Of a DNA stretch of 64,000 bases, positions 22,001-33,300 are shown in pieces. Both the position numbers and the translations under genes were made by a program. Origin of the DNA: Spizellomyces punctatus DAOM BR117 (Eukaryota > Chytridiomycota > Chytridiomycetes > Spizellomycetales > Spizellomycetaceae); contig NW_015971548.1 of NCBI RefSeq assembly GCF_000182565.1, positions 302,047 to 366,046 on the forward strand. The letters are read 5' to 3'. The notes under the pieces were generated by a model. The model ran no database searches. It saw only the letters and a list, made by a program, of their open reading frames with translations, and was not told the origin of the DNA. Within the stretch, counting starts at the first letter, position 1. Every line of letters begins with the position of its first letter.

Positions 22001-24921
22001 TGGAACGTTGAACTTTTTCTCCGGAGTTGGGACGGGACGAACAGGAGGTTTGATCAACACGACAAGCACGGCGTCGACTTTTGCTGTTTTGTGAGTGATG
22101 ACTCTATTCTGTTTCGTTCGAAGAATCTAGTCTGATGAGCCTCTGCTATAGGTTTCATGCCTGTGACATGTTATTCATGACGATGGTAGCCATCCCGTTG
22201 GGCATATATATTGCGCGATATGGAACCCGGATTGATTTATGGCTTCCGCTTCACCAGTATCTGATGGTAAGTCAAATTGGACGTTGAAAGGAAAGGTTAT
22301 TCTAATTTTTGGTTCCTAGGCGGCCGTTCTTAGTGAATTTGCATTCACACTTCGGGCAGCTTTCTCCCAAGTCGGAGGATTCAATGTAAGCAACTTACTT
22401 CCCACCAACGACCACGCATTCCACCCAAACTGACAACGATTTTCGCACCCGACAGTGGCAACATGCACCGTTTCTGCACGTCGAAGTCGGGCAATGCGTT
22501 GCGGGTGTCGGACTGACGATCGGTGTAGCCGGATGGTTGGTCGCGCAAGACTTTAAGATCATGTCAAGGTGGTCGTTGTGGATTCGACGATATCATCGTT
22601 ACTGTGGGTTAGCACTATACCTTTGTGGTAAGCTCTTGAAACAAACTGCGATTTTTCCTTGGAATCTTACTGGATATAGTGATTTTCAAGCTATCTTCAA
22701 CGGATGGTTGGGTATTGCCGATCTAGGTCCGTTTCTTGAATTTTTTTCACTCAGGCGATGCGGAACTTGCCACTAACTGTCTACCACACAGCTGCCCGTT
22801 ACAATTCTACAAGTAATCTGTGGCCCATGCTTTACATTGGATACTTTGGCCTCCTTTTCCTGATCTTCTTCGGGGTCCGACAAGTCGATCACATCTGGCA
22901 TCGGATCCTTCGAGGTATTGACACGCTGAGCGGCAAAGTGCTTGAAAGAAATGTCCCCCATGGTGGAGCAGGGGCAACAGTCCGATTCATGGATGATGCC
23001 CTCATAAAACAACCAGAGCAAGAGATGACATTAGAGAGTTTTATTAAGAATTGTCAGGAAGGGCAGTCCTGGACAATCATTTCAGGGTATGCAATTCTTC
23101 CCCGTGAATGTTGAGGACGGGTCTAACCTGCACTTTAGGATGGTCATCGATGTCAGTCGCTACATGGACCAACACCCTGGAGGCGTAGCAGCGTTAAGAT
23201 CTGTCATTGGCAAGGATGCAACGAATGTCTTCCAGGGCAAAGAAAAATTCAAATTGAGTGACGGAGTGCACTATAGCATGTACACGCATAGTCGTTTCGT
23301 ATGTAACCTTTTTCTCTTTGCCATCCGTACGTTTTCGCACCGTACTGTATTCTCACTTGTTTGATAGGCAATGAACAAAGTAAGCCACTACGTGATTGCC
23401 AAAATATACGACCCAAATTTCCCGCAATCCAGAGCGTCTGGCGTACCATCCGGAAAAAGCTCACATTCGATAACTATCAGTAGTGCCTCTCGTCGCCGGG
23501 GATCGCTGCGGCCAAGGGATGTAGAGTTCGGACTTCACTCAATAACCTCTACTGGTTCACATTCTGCATCTACCTCTGGCTTGCGCGCCGCATCTACCTC
23601 GTTCTCTGTGTCTGCTGCTGGTACTGGCCCATACCCTTCACCTTTGCCGCTGAACGTGGGCTGGAGACCCCTTACCCAAGTCTTCAACCAAGACGAGAAA
23701 ACAAGCCAAGCAGAAACAACGACTCACATCATGAAGACTGCGCTTCTGGAGGCCGAAAATAATACACAATTGGAAGGTATACTGTCTCAAGGTAATTTTT
23801 GACCTATACGTCCGCCATTTTTCAAAGATTTGATTCTGACAAGCTCTCAATGCTAACACCCCCAGAGGACGAACCAGTTGGGAAACAAAGACTTGCTATC
23901 TTGGTCGAGAAAGAAACAGTGACAGGATTAAGAGCAAGAAATCCGATTCGAAAATTCAGATTTAGTCTTAATGCTGGAGACAGGATGGACATTTTACCCG
24001 GGGATGCAATATCCGTGAGGTCAGTAAGATGTCAAAGGCTTTACGCCCATGTTCCGAAGCCAACCGTACATCCTTAGTCTGCCGACTCCGGCGGGTGGGA
24101 CTGTTGAGCGGAACTATACACCGGTGCGATGTGCCTTACCGGGTCACTTTGACGCTTATATCAAGGCAAGCACTATATTGTGTGAAAGGAACGTTCGATC
24201 AGGTGTTTGACTACCTTCTCCATTCTACCAGATATATACCAATGGTGCTATGACGCCGCTATTGGATGAGTTGAAAGTTGGTATGTATCAAAATTCTTTG
24301 GTTGCAACTGCACCGTCATTCATGTTGCTCTGTAGCCGCACCTATCAAGATTCGCGGCCCGATACAGCATTACGTCGACCCGCTGCTTAAAAACTCCGCG
24401 AGCGGATGTTACGGGTCTCTGGTTATGCTTGCAGCTGGCACTGGTACAGTAACACTGGTAGTCATTGTACTTCTCATTGTTCCTTACATGCACCACTTTA
24501 AGGAATTGTACCTATGGTCCAGCTCATCGATTATTACCTTCGCCATTGCCCACGAGAAAACAGCCAGCCCGGTAGCCCACTCGCATCCGCTTTGAGGTTA
24601 ATATGGTGTAACAACTGCGAGGATGATCTCTTTCTCACCTCCGAACTCAAGTCTATGGAATCGGCAAGCGGGGGATCGCTAAAAGTCATCCGCGTCCTAT
24701 CTGCCCCAGCACCAGATTGGGAAGGTCATACTGGACGGATTACCGCTGAGATGATAAGAGAAGCCCTTCCCAAGACGTTGCCAACGCTGGAATCATTGTT
24801 CGACCAGGATGAAGAGTCGGACTTGTTGGTCACTGTATGTGGGCCGCCTCCTTTTACAGACTTTGCTATCCAAACACTGGAATCTTTGGGGGTGTTGGCG
24901 GTGAATGTTCGGTTGCTATAA
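19057..24921 (+). CDS. Heme peroxidase-DOMON-cyt b561-cyt b5-FAD/NAD(P)H reductase fusion
   Basis: Twenty-six exons join without a frame break into 1422 aa. Exon starts: 19057, 19206, 19552, 19909, 19991, 20227, 20359, 20467, 20672, 20859, 20989, 21231, 21612, 21789, 22152, 22320, 22456, 22691, 22792, 23139, 23368, 23866, 24078, 24232, 24336, 24503. A signal peptide (1-18, ending ASA) precedes an animal-type heme peroxidase (about 20-500): distal His99 in FGQFLAHD, catalytic Arg217 in GDYRAND, REHNR, proximal His310 in FRYGHS. Next come DOMON (about 515-690, GWFAIGLG), b561 membrane helices (about 715-890; His730, 762, 796, 835), cytochrome b5 (about 930-1025; His968 in HPGG, His1006), a Ser-rich linker, and an FNR-type reductase (RNYTPV 1213-1218, LAAGTG, CGPPP 1396-1400). 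Expected topology: peroxidase and DOMON outside, b5 and flavin cytosolic. It is not a Ppo oxygenase (no P450) nor a DUOX (no NOX). Function is inferred. Confidence 0.88.
19909..19927 (+). other. 19-nt microexon with peroxidase catalytic Arg
   Basis: This exon lies between CAG| and |GTATGT. With two bases from the previous exon it encodes G-D-Y-R-A-N-D. It joins LAG to NPGLLSLHTLFVREHNR exactly as in peroxidasin-type enzymes (GDxRANE). Skipping it would both remove the catalytic Arg and shift the frame. Confidence 0.8.
24166..24231 (+). other. GC-AG intron in peroxidase fusion gene
   Basis: Exon 23 ends ATCAAG and the intron starts GCAAGC. The acceptor is TCTACCAG and the length 66 nt. The join YIK|IYTNGAMTP restores the usual FNR-family sequence in phase 0. 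Confidence 0.75.
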
Positions 24922-25139
24922 ATAAGGAACCAAGACTTGTGCTATGTTATCTCCTAGAATATAGAAGAGTTCCGGCTTTGGTAGAACAAGTCGTTCAGTG
25001 TGACAAGCGATTAGAACTATTGCCTCCTTTAATGATATATAGAGTTTGATTTGTAAAATGTGGAATCAAAGAGGCATCTAGAAAACATCTAGCTCATCTG
25101 TCCCGATCTAATCCGCGAACAAGTTTACAACTGACATCA

Positions 25140-26051
25140 TCATGCGGGTCTAAAGCGACTGGCCACTGCCAGTAGCGCCTGTTTGGGACTCACAAACAAG
25201 GCGGTTGCCTCGACAAAAGTCGTTTGACCATCTAACGACTCTATCTTTGCTTCCCCATATGCCTTTCTTCCGTCTAATTTGTTGAGTTTCGACCGCAGAA
25301 CAATGAATTGATTCACTTCGACTGGCTTTCGATAATTCAAAGTGAGGTTTGCAGTGAAGCCCGTTTGATAAGGTAGAGATGGAATAGTCTATGGATAAAA
25401 AGATGGATAATGATATTAATGAGCGCACTCCCAAACCAGCAACCACCATGACGAAACATACCGATCTTGCAATCATTTCATCCATGAGGGTTGCCAGCAC
25501 ACCCCCGTGCACTATCTTATCATGTCCTGAAAGTCTTTCGCCAACGTGCAACACAGCAACACATTCAGTCATGTCCTTGTTGTGAAACAATGCTGGCCGG
25601 AGAGCAAACTGTCAAATACCATGAGATCACGCGTCAAACACCACCCATCGCACTATTCCAAAATGAGACCCACCTTGCCCTTGCCTCTCAGAGTTCCGGC
25701 GGTAAAATTCCTATGCAACCGTCCCCCACTTAAATAACTGTACGGATCCACCTCCTTCCACTGAGGATCTTGCCTCATTTCTTTGACAAGATCATGCCCA
25801 TCTCGTTCCGCCTGCAACAAAGCCGCGTAAGCAAGCTCATCGTCATCGGATGCTGTGCTGAGTGGGTCCGTAGAAGGTGTGAAGAGCTGGTAGGTTACGA
25901 AAGAACTTGCTGCTGCAGCGCCAAGTGTCGAGGAGAGGAAGAGCAGGGAAGAGCGACGAGGAGGTGTTGTAGAATAGAGACGTCGGGAGGGAACCCGATA
26001 AATTGGCGGTCTGCGAACTGTACACGCGAGGAAGAATGGTTTTGAAGCCAT
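25140..26051 (-). CDS. Hotdog-fold thioesterase, mitochondrial-type N-terminus
   Basis: Three exons on the minus strand (25674-26051, 25462-25608, 25140-25388) give 257 aa. Residues 1-35 are basic, hydroxylated and nearly free of acid (RRPPIYRVPSRRLYSTTPPRRSS), like a mitochondrial presequence, and are followed by a hydrophobic span (about 36-58). The hotdog domain shows HDKIVHGGVLATLMDEMIAR (HGG at 160-162, Asp169), the acyl-CoA thioesterase helix signature of the 4HBT/THEM4 group, then TGFTANLTLNYRKPV, its usual second strand. It likely hydrolyses acyl-CoA at or in the mitochondrial inner membrane; the chain length is unknown. The chosen start at 26051 begins the presequence; an in-frame ATG at 26129 would add 26 residues. 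Introns are 65 and 73 nt. Confidence 0.88.
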
Positions 26052-26301
26052 GATGAGGAGATGAAGCCTGCGAAGGAGACAAAGATGGGGGAACTTGTGC
26101 AGATGCTCGGCAATTGTTGATCCCGCCACGATCGATGTGGGGTCACATGATTAATCATGTCATCAACAATTGTAAAGGTGGCCTTTGACAAAGCGGTCTA
26201 GTTATCAAGGCTTTAGCGATAGCCGCCTGTTTATGCCCAATACACCACCCAATATCTGCTATTTACAAATATATATAAGTACAAAATATATGATCAGATA
26301 T

Positions 26302-27099
26302 TCATACAGTTCCCTCTCCAACAGGTGGTCCAGGAGCGTTGCTGGGCGACGTTGAGCGGAGCTGATCCGACTTTGGCTGTCCAGCCACAAGATCAGATGC
26401 GGATTGAAGATTCTCCAAAGTCGTGTCCGACGAGGCTTCATCAATTTCAGATCCGAGATCTCCAGCTTGTGCCATGCCCACAATGGAACTTAACGGTGTG
26501 GTAAAAGCACCTAGAACAAATGCATACACCGCTTTGAAAATCTGTGGACCCGGCCAGCCGCTAACTTGGTCGCCGGATGCCAGGCCCGTCCACGTCGCAC
26601 ATGCAAGCCCAATGCCGATCCCCCAAAAAATCGGCAGTACACAAATGGAGACAACAAAGCCTCGCACTGCTGCGTTTCCTAATCGACGCATCCTCTCTGT
26701 AAAGGGCAGACCCGCGGCAAATATGTCAAGAGAGCTGGCACACAGCCATCCTAGAAAACCTCTTCGCGGCAACGTCCATTTTGATGACGTGTCCTCGTTG
26801 TGACTTGTTATGATAGGTTGGGTTACTCCCTTCCGTACGTCATTGTGAACCAGACCACCGTCAATGATCCATGTAAGAGTTACTTGTATGAGTACTGTCA
26901 CCGCGGCGTCACCCGCAATCGTATTTGGCAGTTTCCACAGGTAGGTTGGCTGGTCCCGATACATGAAGTATGCGATAACAAAGTTGATACCAGCGTCTAG
27001 AATACCGGCACCAAGAGAGTGCATTAGCAGGAGGTACAGTACTTGGCGAGTAGTGAGCGGCGGTAAAAGCGCTCGCATTTCGAACTTTTTGATTGCCAT
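26302..27099 (-). CDS. Multipass membrane protein, fungal DUF2456-like
   Basis: A single exon of 265 aa. Four or five hydrophobic segments are visible (about 18-45, 58-80, 108-125, 140-170, 180-205), with charged loops and a hydrophilic Ser/Pro tail (210-265). The overall pattern, with an N-terminal MAIKKFEMRALLPPLTTRQ amphipathic stretch, resembles a fungal-specific family of small uncharacterised membrane proteins (DUF2456). I give that name from memory at low confidence. No catalytic or transport motif is seen. It is divergently arranged with the BEACH gene, whose ATG lies 267 bp away, so the two may share a promoter. Confidence 0.75.
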   Translation of the reverse strand: MAIKKFEMRALLPPLTTRQVLYLLLMHSLGAGILDAGINFVIAYFMYRDQPTYLWKLPNTIAGDAAVTVLIQVTLTWIIDGGLVHNDVRKGVTQPIITSHNEDTSSKWTLPRRGFLGWLCASSLDIFAAGLPFTERMRRLGNAAVRGFVVSICVLPIFWGIGIGLACATWTGLASGDQVSGWPGPQIFKAVYAFVLGAFTTPLSSIVGMAQAGDLGSEIDEASSDTTLENLQSASDLVAGQPKSDQLRSTSPSNAPGPPVGEGTV

Positions 27100-27366
27100 T
27101 TCTGACTGCCAGCATGACGAACGTTAACGCTTTGCCTCATCGGCAAAAGGGAGCGATGCGTAAGCAATCCCGTGACTGATGGCTTAGCTGACTGTGTTGG
27201 TCATCCACTGTTCCATTCGTTGCTCGCCGCCCATCTCTCGCGGACTAGAGGGACTTATACCGACATTGGTCAGGAAGAAAGTGATAGAAATAGCGTGAAA
27301 CCTGTTGAAAACGTACAGAGCTGGCATATAACAAGGCCAATGGTGGAATTTGGTTGAGTCTATGTA

Positions 27367-30300
27367 ATGGACTGGCTGAAAAAGACGGCGGGTCGAATTA
27401 AGCACCCCCAGCCACATCAAGATCGTCCCACGCTCAGTATACCCTCGACAGTAGAAGTAGGACGATTCGAAGTATCACAGACTGCAGTTGGCTGCTGTGC
27501 TTTGGGTGGACGGCACGATGGCACTTTTGGAGATGATGATGAGGGGTGGAGGATGCGGAGATTGTGGAAGTCGTATGACAAGCATAGAAAGCGAAAGGAC
27601 ATACACGGAGATCCCGAGTCACCTGAGAAATGTGCAGAGCTTGGTGGATTGGATGCTGCTGCCTCCGAGGCTACTCCTGAAAATGATCTCCTAACAAGCT
27701 ACTTGCGAGCCTTTGGCGCGCGCTTTGGGCCGCTGACAGAAATAGATGAGATACGGAATATGAGAAAGATGTTTTCAGAGAGCCACATGAAGCACGGTTT
27801 GGACCCCAAGCAGTCTACTGGATTCCCTTTCAGCCGACATTCTGCGACAGCGTCTGGCCCTCCTTCCCAGGTCACATCTCCACTGGCCCCACCAGCGCTT
27901 GGACATCCTCACGTAGCTGTCTTGGGTATGATTGAAGTCTTGGAGCATCTCGCAGCTGAACACCATGCAAAATTGGTTGCTCGTCCTGCGAATTATGAAA
28001 ACCTCTTGTCGCGAACGTTGCATATTTTTCAACACATGGAGCTCTTATCGCGTTTTGATGGTAACCGGGATGCCATGGTGCAACATGGGGCGATCAACAG
28101 CATCGCACTTATTTTAACGCTTAGCGTCCATGTAAATAATGCAAATCAAGATAGACACGATCGTATCCACGAGGCTACTGAGTCGACGACGACTATTCAT
28201 TACTTATCACTGGCCCTGATGATTATACAAAGATGCTCCGACCCAGAAGCCGCATGGGAGCGGTTTATTCGCAATGGCGGTAGGGAGCGAGCGAACGAGG
28301 ACACTAGTCATCCACCACGAAGGGGACGGGCAAGCGCGGCTTTCTCCGAGCCCACCACACGGCATATATTGGACGCGTTATTTGTCCTTTTGACTGAGGG
28401 AAGCCATAAGTTAAATATCAATCGTCTGATCTTGATAGTCCATGCCATAAATGCTTTGGGCTGCCTGTTGGTAACTCAAGGTTCCACGGTGTTGGCTATT
28501 TTGACTGAAGCATCGCACAAACTGGAGGTCCTTTGCAACATAGTGGGCGATCTGGCCTACGATAATAGAACTTTTAGCGTTCAAAGTAGCTCCGATACAT
28601 ATGATGAGAACGTTAATGCGTTGCGCTACCGTTTCATTGGTCGGATACTCGCATGGTACTTGGTGGAGCTCCTCTCAGCGAACGATCCCCGTTGCCGGGA
28701 ACACATGAAAGCGCTAAACTGGCCCCAGAAAGTAGCGAGTTTCCTTGTGTGGACGGCAGCCGTTACTCCTCGTTGTCCGCAGCTGAATGACAGCGTCGAT
28801 GGGAACACAGAGAGGTATTATAGCTTTTTTCCGGAAACTCGTCACCGTACAGCAGATACAGGAGTTGAAGGGATCGGGGGAATGCCATGTCCATTATGGC
28901 CTGTACCGGCCTTGGAACGTTCACCGGACGATTGGGATACAATGTGGCCAAGTGGATCGGCGTCGATGAATTTGGATTTTATCATGTCGCAACCACTTGG
29001 CACTGAGGAGGTGGAACTCGTCTTCCTTCTGGAAGAGATGTTTTGTCTTCATGACTGTCATAACAGCTGGAGTACAGAATATGTTCCGCGGGCATCAGCG
29101 GCAAGATCTAGCGGTTTTGGTGATAGATCTGCTTCAAGCATTTACCAGCAAGTCGACGAAGAAAGCATTTCGGCGGCCCTTAACGGCGCGTTGAAAATGA
29201 TGTACGATGTTTTCGCCGACGATGGAATCGCCCACCAGGAAGATAATTGTTCCCGGCGAATTGCTCTTGGGTACGCTGAGGATCACTTCCCGCGTTTGCA
29301 ACTGGGCTTTATCAAGCTTCTTGCTGGCTTGATCATATACGACAAAGACGCAGCCGTCACGAAGGCTCGGATAAGTTGGTTGTTGAAATGGATGGATGAC
29401 CTAAATGTATGGGAATTGCTTCTAGGTCCTCGATTCTACATGTGGGGAACCGCCTATGCCGGCGAGCGAGCCATCCGTGCTCGGCAGGCGATGAGAACGA
29501 GTATCTTGACTCTCATTGTCTACTGTGGCACGTTGGCTGAAGACAGCAACGATCGACCATGTCGTGCCTTGCTGTCCTTGTTGAGTAAGCACCAAGTGGA
29601 GTACCCTGAGATAATCCGTGACACATGCGGTGCACTTTGCTTGATTATACGAGCAAGGCCGGTCACCCAAGAGACGTTTCGCCGTTTGAATGCTTTTGAA
29701 ACGCTCCTTCCCGTTCTTACATTTTGCACATCAGAGAGCGTTACCGATGTGTCTTACCGTTTTCCCATATTTGCCTTATTCAAGTCCGTATTGGCCAACA
29801 ACAAAGAGATGTCAATATATGCATTTCTGAACCGTCCGATTCTCAATTGTTTCTTCACCCTTCTGGGGTCATCCCACATTCCCACGTCTTGCTTTGCTCA
29901 ACGCCGCATTTTTGACATTGTAACTGTCTTGGCGACGGATTATCCCACCTATGGTCGATGGGGCATTATCGTTCAACCCTCACTGACACCTACGACTCCA
30001 ATGACACCAGCCACCCCGGACCAAGAGACGACTCCAGAAGTCATGCGAAGATATCTTGAATGCTTTCCTGGTTTGATAGATCAGCAGGACAAGCTGGATT
30101 TGCAACTTCGATTATTGAGAGGCATACGAGATTTTGTGGGGGAAACTGCTGAAGATATCAGTATGGCGCTCAAACATGCACTCATCAAAGCAAAAGTCTT
30201 TCAGTTTCTCATGAGTGTCCTGAGTGTCAAAGTTCATCTTGAGAGTAGCCATGATAATGGCGGGACATCTTTGAACCGTGAATATCACGAATTAGTCGAA

Positions 30301-33300
30301 ATGGTCATTTTCACCGTTGCAACGTTGATTCGCGACGATGAAATGGCGAAGAAGTCGTTCCGGGAACTGCATGGATACGACGAGATTCGAACCCGGATTT
30401 GCCTGAAAGGCGGATGGCAATGTTGGCCAGGGCTGTTAAATTCCCTTTTCTTTCTCCTCGCCGATGGTAGAGACGCTCCTTACCGTGTGCGAAACCTTGA
30501 TGTGGTCGACGCCTTGTTCCAGTTCTACGAGCATTGCAATCAACAACTTCGTGGGCAAATGATCTGCGACCTTGATCGAATTGCCGCTGCACATGAACCT
30601 AGTAAGGCGGCTTTACATTGTGCAGGCATTGTAAACAAGATTTTGAGAACCGTCTTACCTCTGGCCACCGATGAAGAGCATCTGCAACAAGTAATGCAGC
30701 TGCTCAAGACAGTTGCAACCTACTCATTGACAGTAGCTGAAGTGAAGCTTCTGCTCAAATGTTTGCGTCGGCGAGATCTTTCCAGCGACCGTTTAGTGAG
30801 CTCAATCACGTCCTATCCCTGGTCATCACTGGCATGGTCCGAACAAAGACATTCTAGTGTGTTGGACTTACGTGATACCGAAACAGAGCTTCCTTTTTGG
30901 TATGATGCGTTGGTGCGGACCGTAGTCGAAATTGCTCGACGGCAAGCTGGAGACCTGGATCTCTTTTGCTTCGACGGTACAGGGGGCATGATCGCGAAGG
31001 GACTTGACAAATGGCCAGTATCCGCGGGAGGCTGGAGTTTTATGACATGGATTTGGATTGATGCAGAAGAAGGTGGAGGCGATCCCACGAAAGAAGAATC
31101 CACCGTATTTGCATTACGAACTTCCACTGGCGACAACGGACTGGATATTTCACTCCTCCGGGACGTCTTGACAGTCAGAGTGACGAAGGCCCATCGACCC
31201 CATGTTGCGTCGGTCACCAACTACCCCGTTGCTCCCAATCAGTGGCACTCTGTTGTCATTTCACATGGAAGCCCTAAACTACCATGGGCCACCTCTTCCG
31301 AAGCATTAGTGTACATCGATGGGGTGATCAGATGGAGGGGAAAACTTGAATATCCTGATGTCGCGACGTACAGCATTGCGCGCGTTGGTGCATCAGCTCC
31401 AGTGACGGGACTCACCCAAAGCAATACTTCGTTAACTTTTTATGCAAACTCATTTACGGGACAGATGACCTCCATATACCTCTTGGATGACATCCTTAGC
31501 CACCATCAGGCAACATCGGTTCATCAGCTGGGGCCATCTCAAGCTTCTCGCCTTGGAAAAGGAAGCAATGCACGCTCTTCCGGCGCCGAACTTGAAACCG
31601 TAGACGCTGATAGAGTCGTCATGCAGTTTCATCCGATGGCTACCAGAATATTGAATGTGAAAGACAAGCATTTTTATTCATCTAAAAAGCGAAGAAAGCA
31701 CTCCGAAATTCCGCAAGGCAAGGAGAAAATGGCTGGCATAGTCACGTCAGCTACAAAGTGTTTTTGCACCGCTGTACATGCCCTTGGTGGGATCGGAATT
31801 CTGATTCCAATCCTTGCCCAAGTTGATTTGAAAGCGGGATATTCTGGTACCGCACAGAGCGGCACTCAAGTATCGTACAACGTCAAGGACGAGAATGCTA
31901 TCAAAATAAGCCGGACCAAGCTCTTCTTCGATCTATTAGCGACGGTGATATCCGGCGACCCCGTCCATCAGGATAGGCTTGCGGCTATGTCCGGTCCAAA
32001 AGTGATGTCGAGCTTACTACAGCAAAACAATCCTGCAGGATTAGGGCTGGAAGTTTTAGACGCTCTTGTTAACGTAACACAGGTGAGTTATCTTCGAATA
32101 TCTCCAAGATATCATCAAGGCCACGATCAATAAATGATTAGCGTGAATCCGTATAGGAGTCGTGTTTCCATCTCGCGCTTTTCAGTGATATGGAGAAGTA
32201 CCTAATATTCGACTCGCGTATATGGACGCATGCTGCAGAAGAAGTTCAAATAGAATATTACCAATCTGTTCATCAACTTCTCGCGAGGGATATTGAAAGA
32301 TACCGGGATCGCTATGGCGCAGGATTCTGGGTCGACGTTTTGGAAAAGTTCTATCGGTACACGGGCCCTAACATGTCAGAACTAACACAGCCACTGCAGT
32401 CTCATCGGGGCTCCCGCGAATCAACTGCACTACTGCGACGCTTTATTTTTGGGATTATAAAGGAGTTCCTGTTAAAGTCACCGTCTGCAGATGACGTCGG
32501 ACGAATCGTTCAGGTACTTTCGTGCTCAGATGATAATGTACATATCGCGGAACTGTTATCTGTAGTGGTCGAGATCAGCGTCCATCACCCGGAAAGCAGG
32601 CTTGCAGAACGATTTTTGAGTCACGGTGGCGGCGAATCCTTGTTCTTACTGTCGCTCAATAATACCCTGGAGCGCACGAGAGTTTTGGCTTTGCAGATGA
32701 TGTTGATAATCCTCAAGTCCCACAGCACCAGCGACAAATGGAAGAAGCGAATAAAATTGGAGGAAGTTGGATGGCTGGGTAGCACTGTGGCAGTGGGGAA
32801 CACGGGTGGGTCAGGTCCAGGTGTCCTCGCCAGGATTCTTGTCTACCATTCCTTTACCGCACCCATCTATTATGCATTCCTGCAGTTGGCGCTTGAAGAG
32901 CAAGTTTTAGATTGGGAAACGCAAGAGGTTCTTGTGGCCCCTGTCGAGCTACGCAATGCTAAAATCAAGAACGTAGGATATATCCAAACTCTATTGGAGC
33001 TCGCTGCTGGCTCAGGCACGACAATCAAGTTGAGAATCGAAGTGCTACGAGACATCTTAGTTCTCGGATGCCGCAATGGAAATGGAGAAAGTATACGAAA
33101 GATAGCGAGGTGGCAGTCACTCTTGATGGCTATATTCGATGGGCGTAGTATGAGAAAAGAAAGCCGGGTGACCCAGGTGCAAGAGCAAGGAGGTCGACAC
33201 ATTCACTTGGAGAATCCGAGCCACCGGAAATATCAAACCCATCCGCGCAAGCTGATGAAACACGATTATCCAACTTGGGTTTCGAGACTCTGACCACATT

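Noticed and set aside
19057-24921. Reading the peroxidase gene as a linoleate diol synthase (Ppo) or a DUOX
   Set aside because: There is no P450 domain (Ppo) and no six-helix NOX core or EF-hand (DUOX); instead DOMON, b561 and b5 motifs follow.
32083-32156. Premature end of the BEACH protein
   Set aside because: The apparent stop lies in a 74-nt intron with GTGAGT and TATAG ends; the next exon continues the domain.
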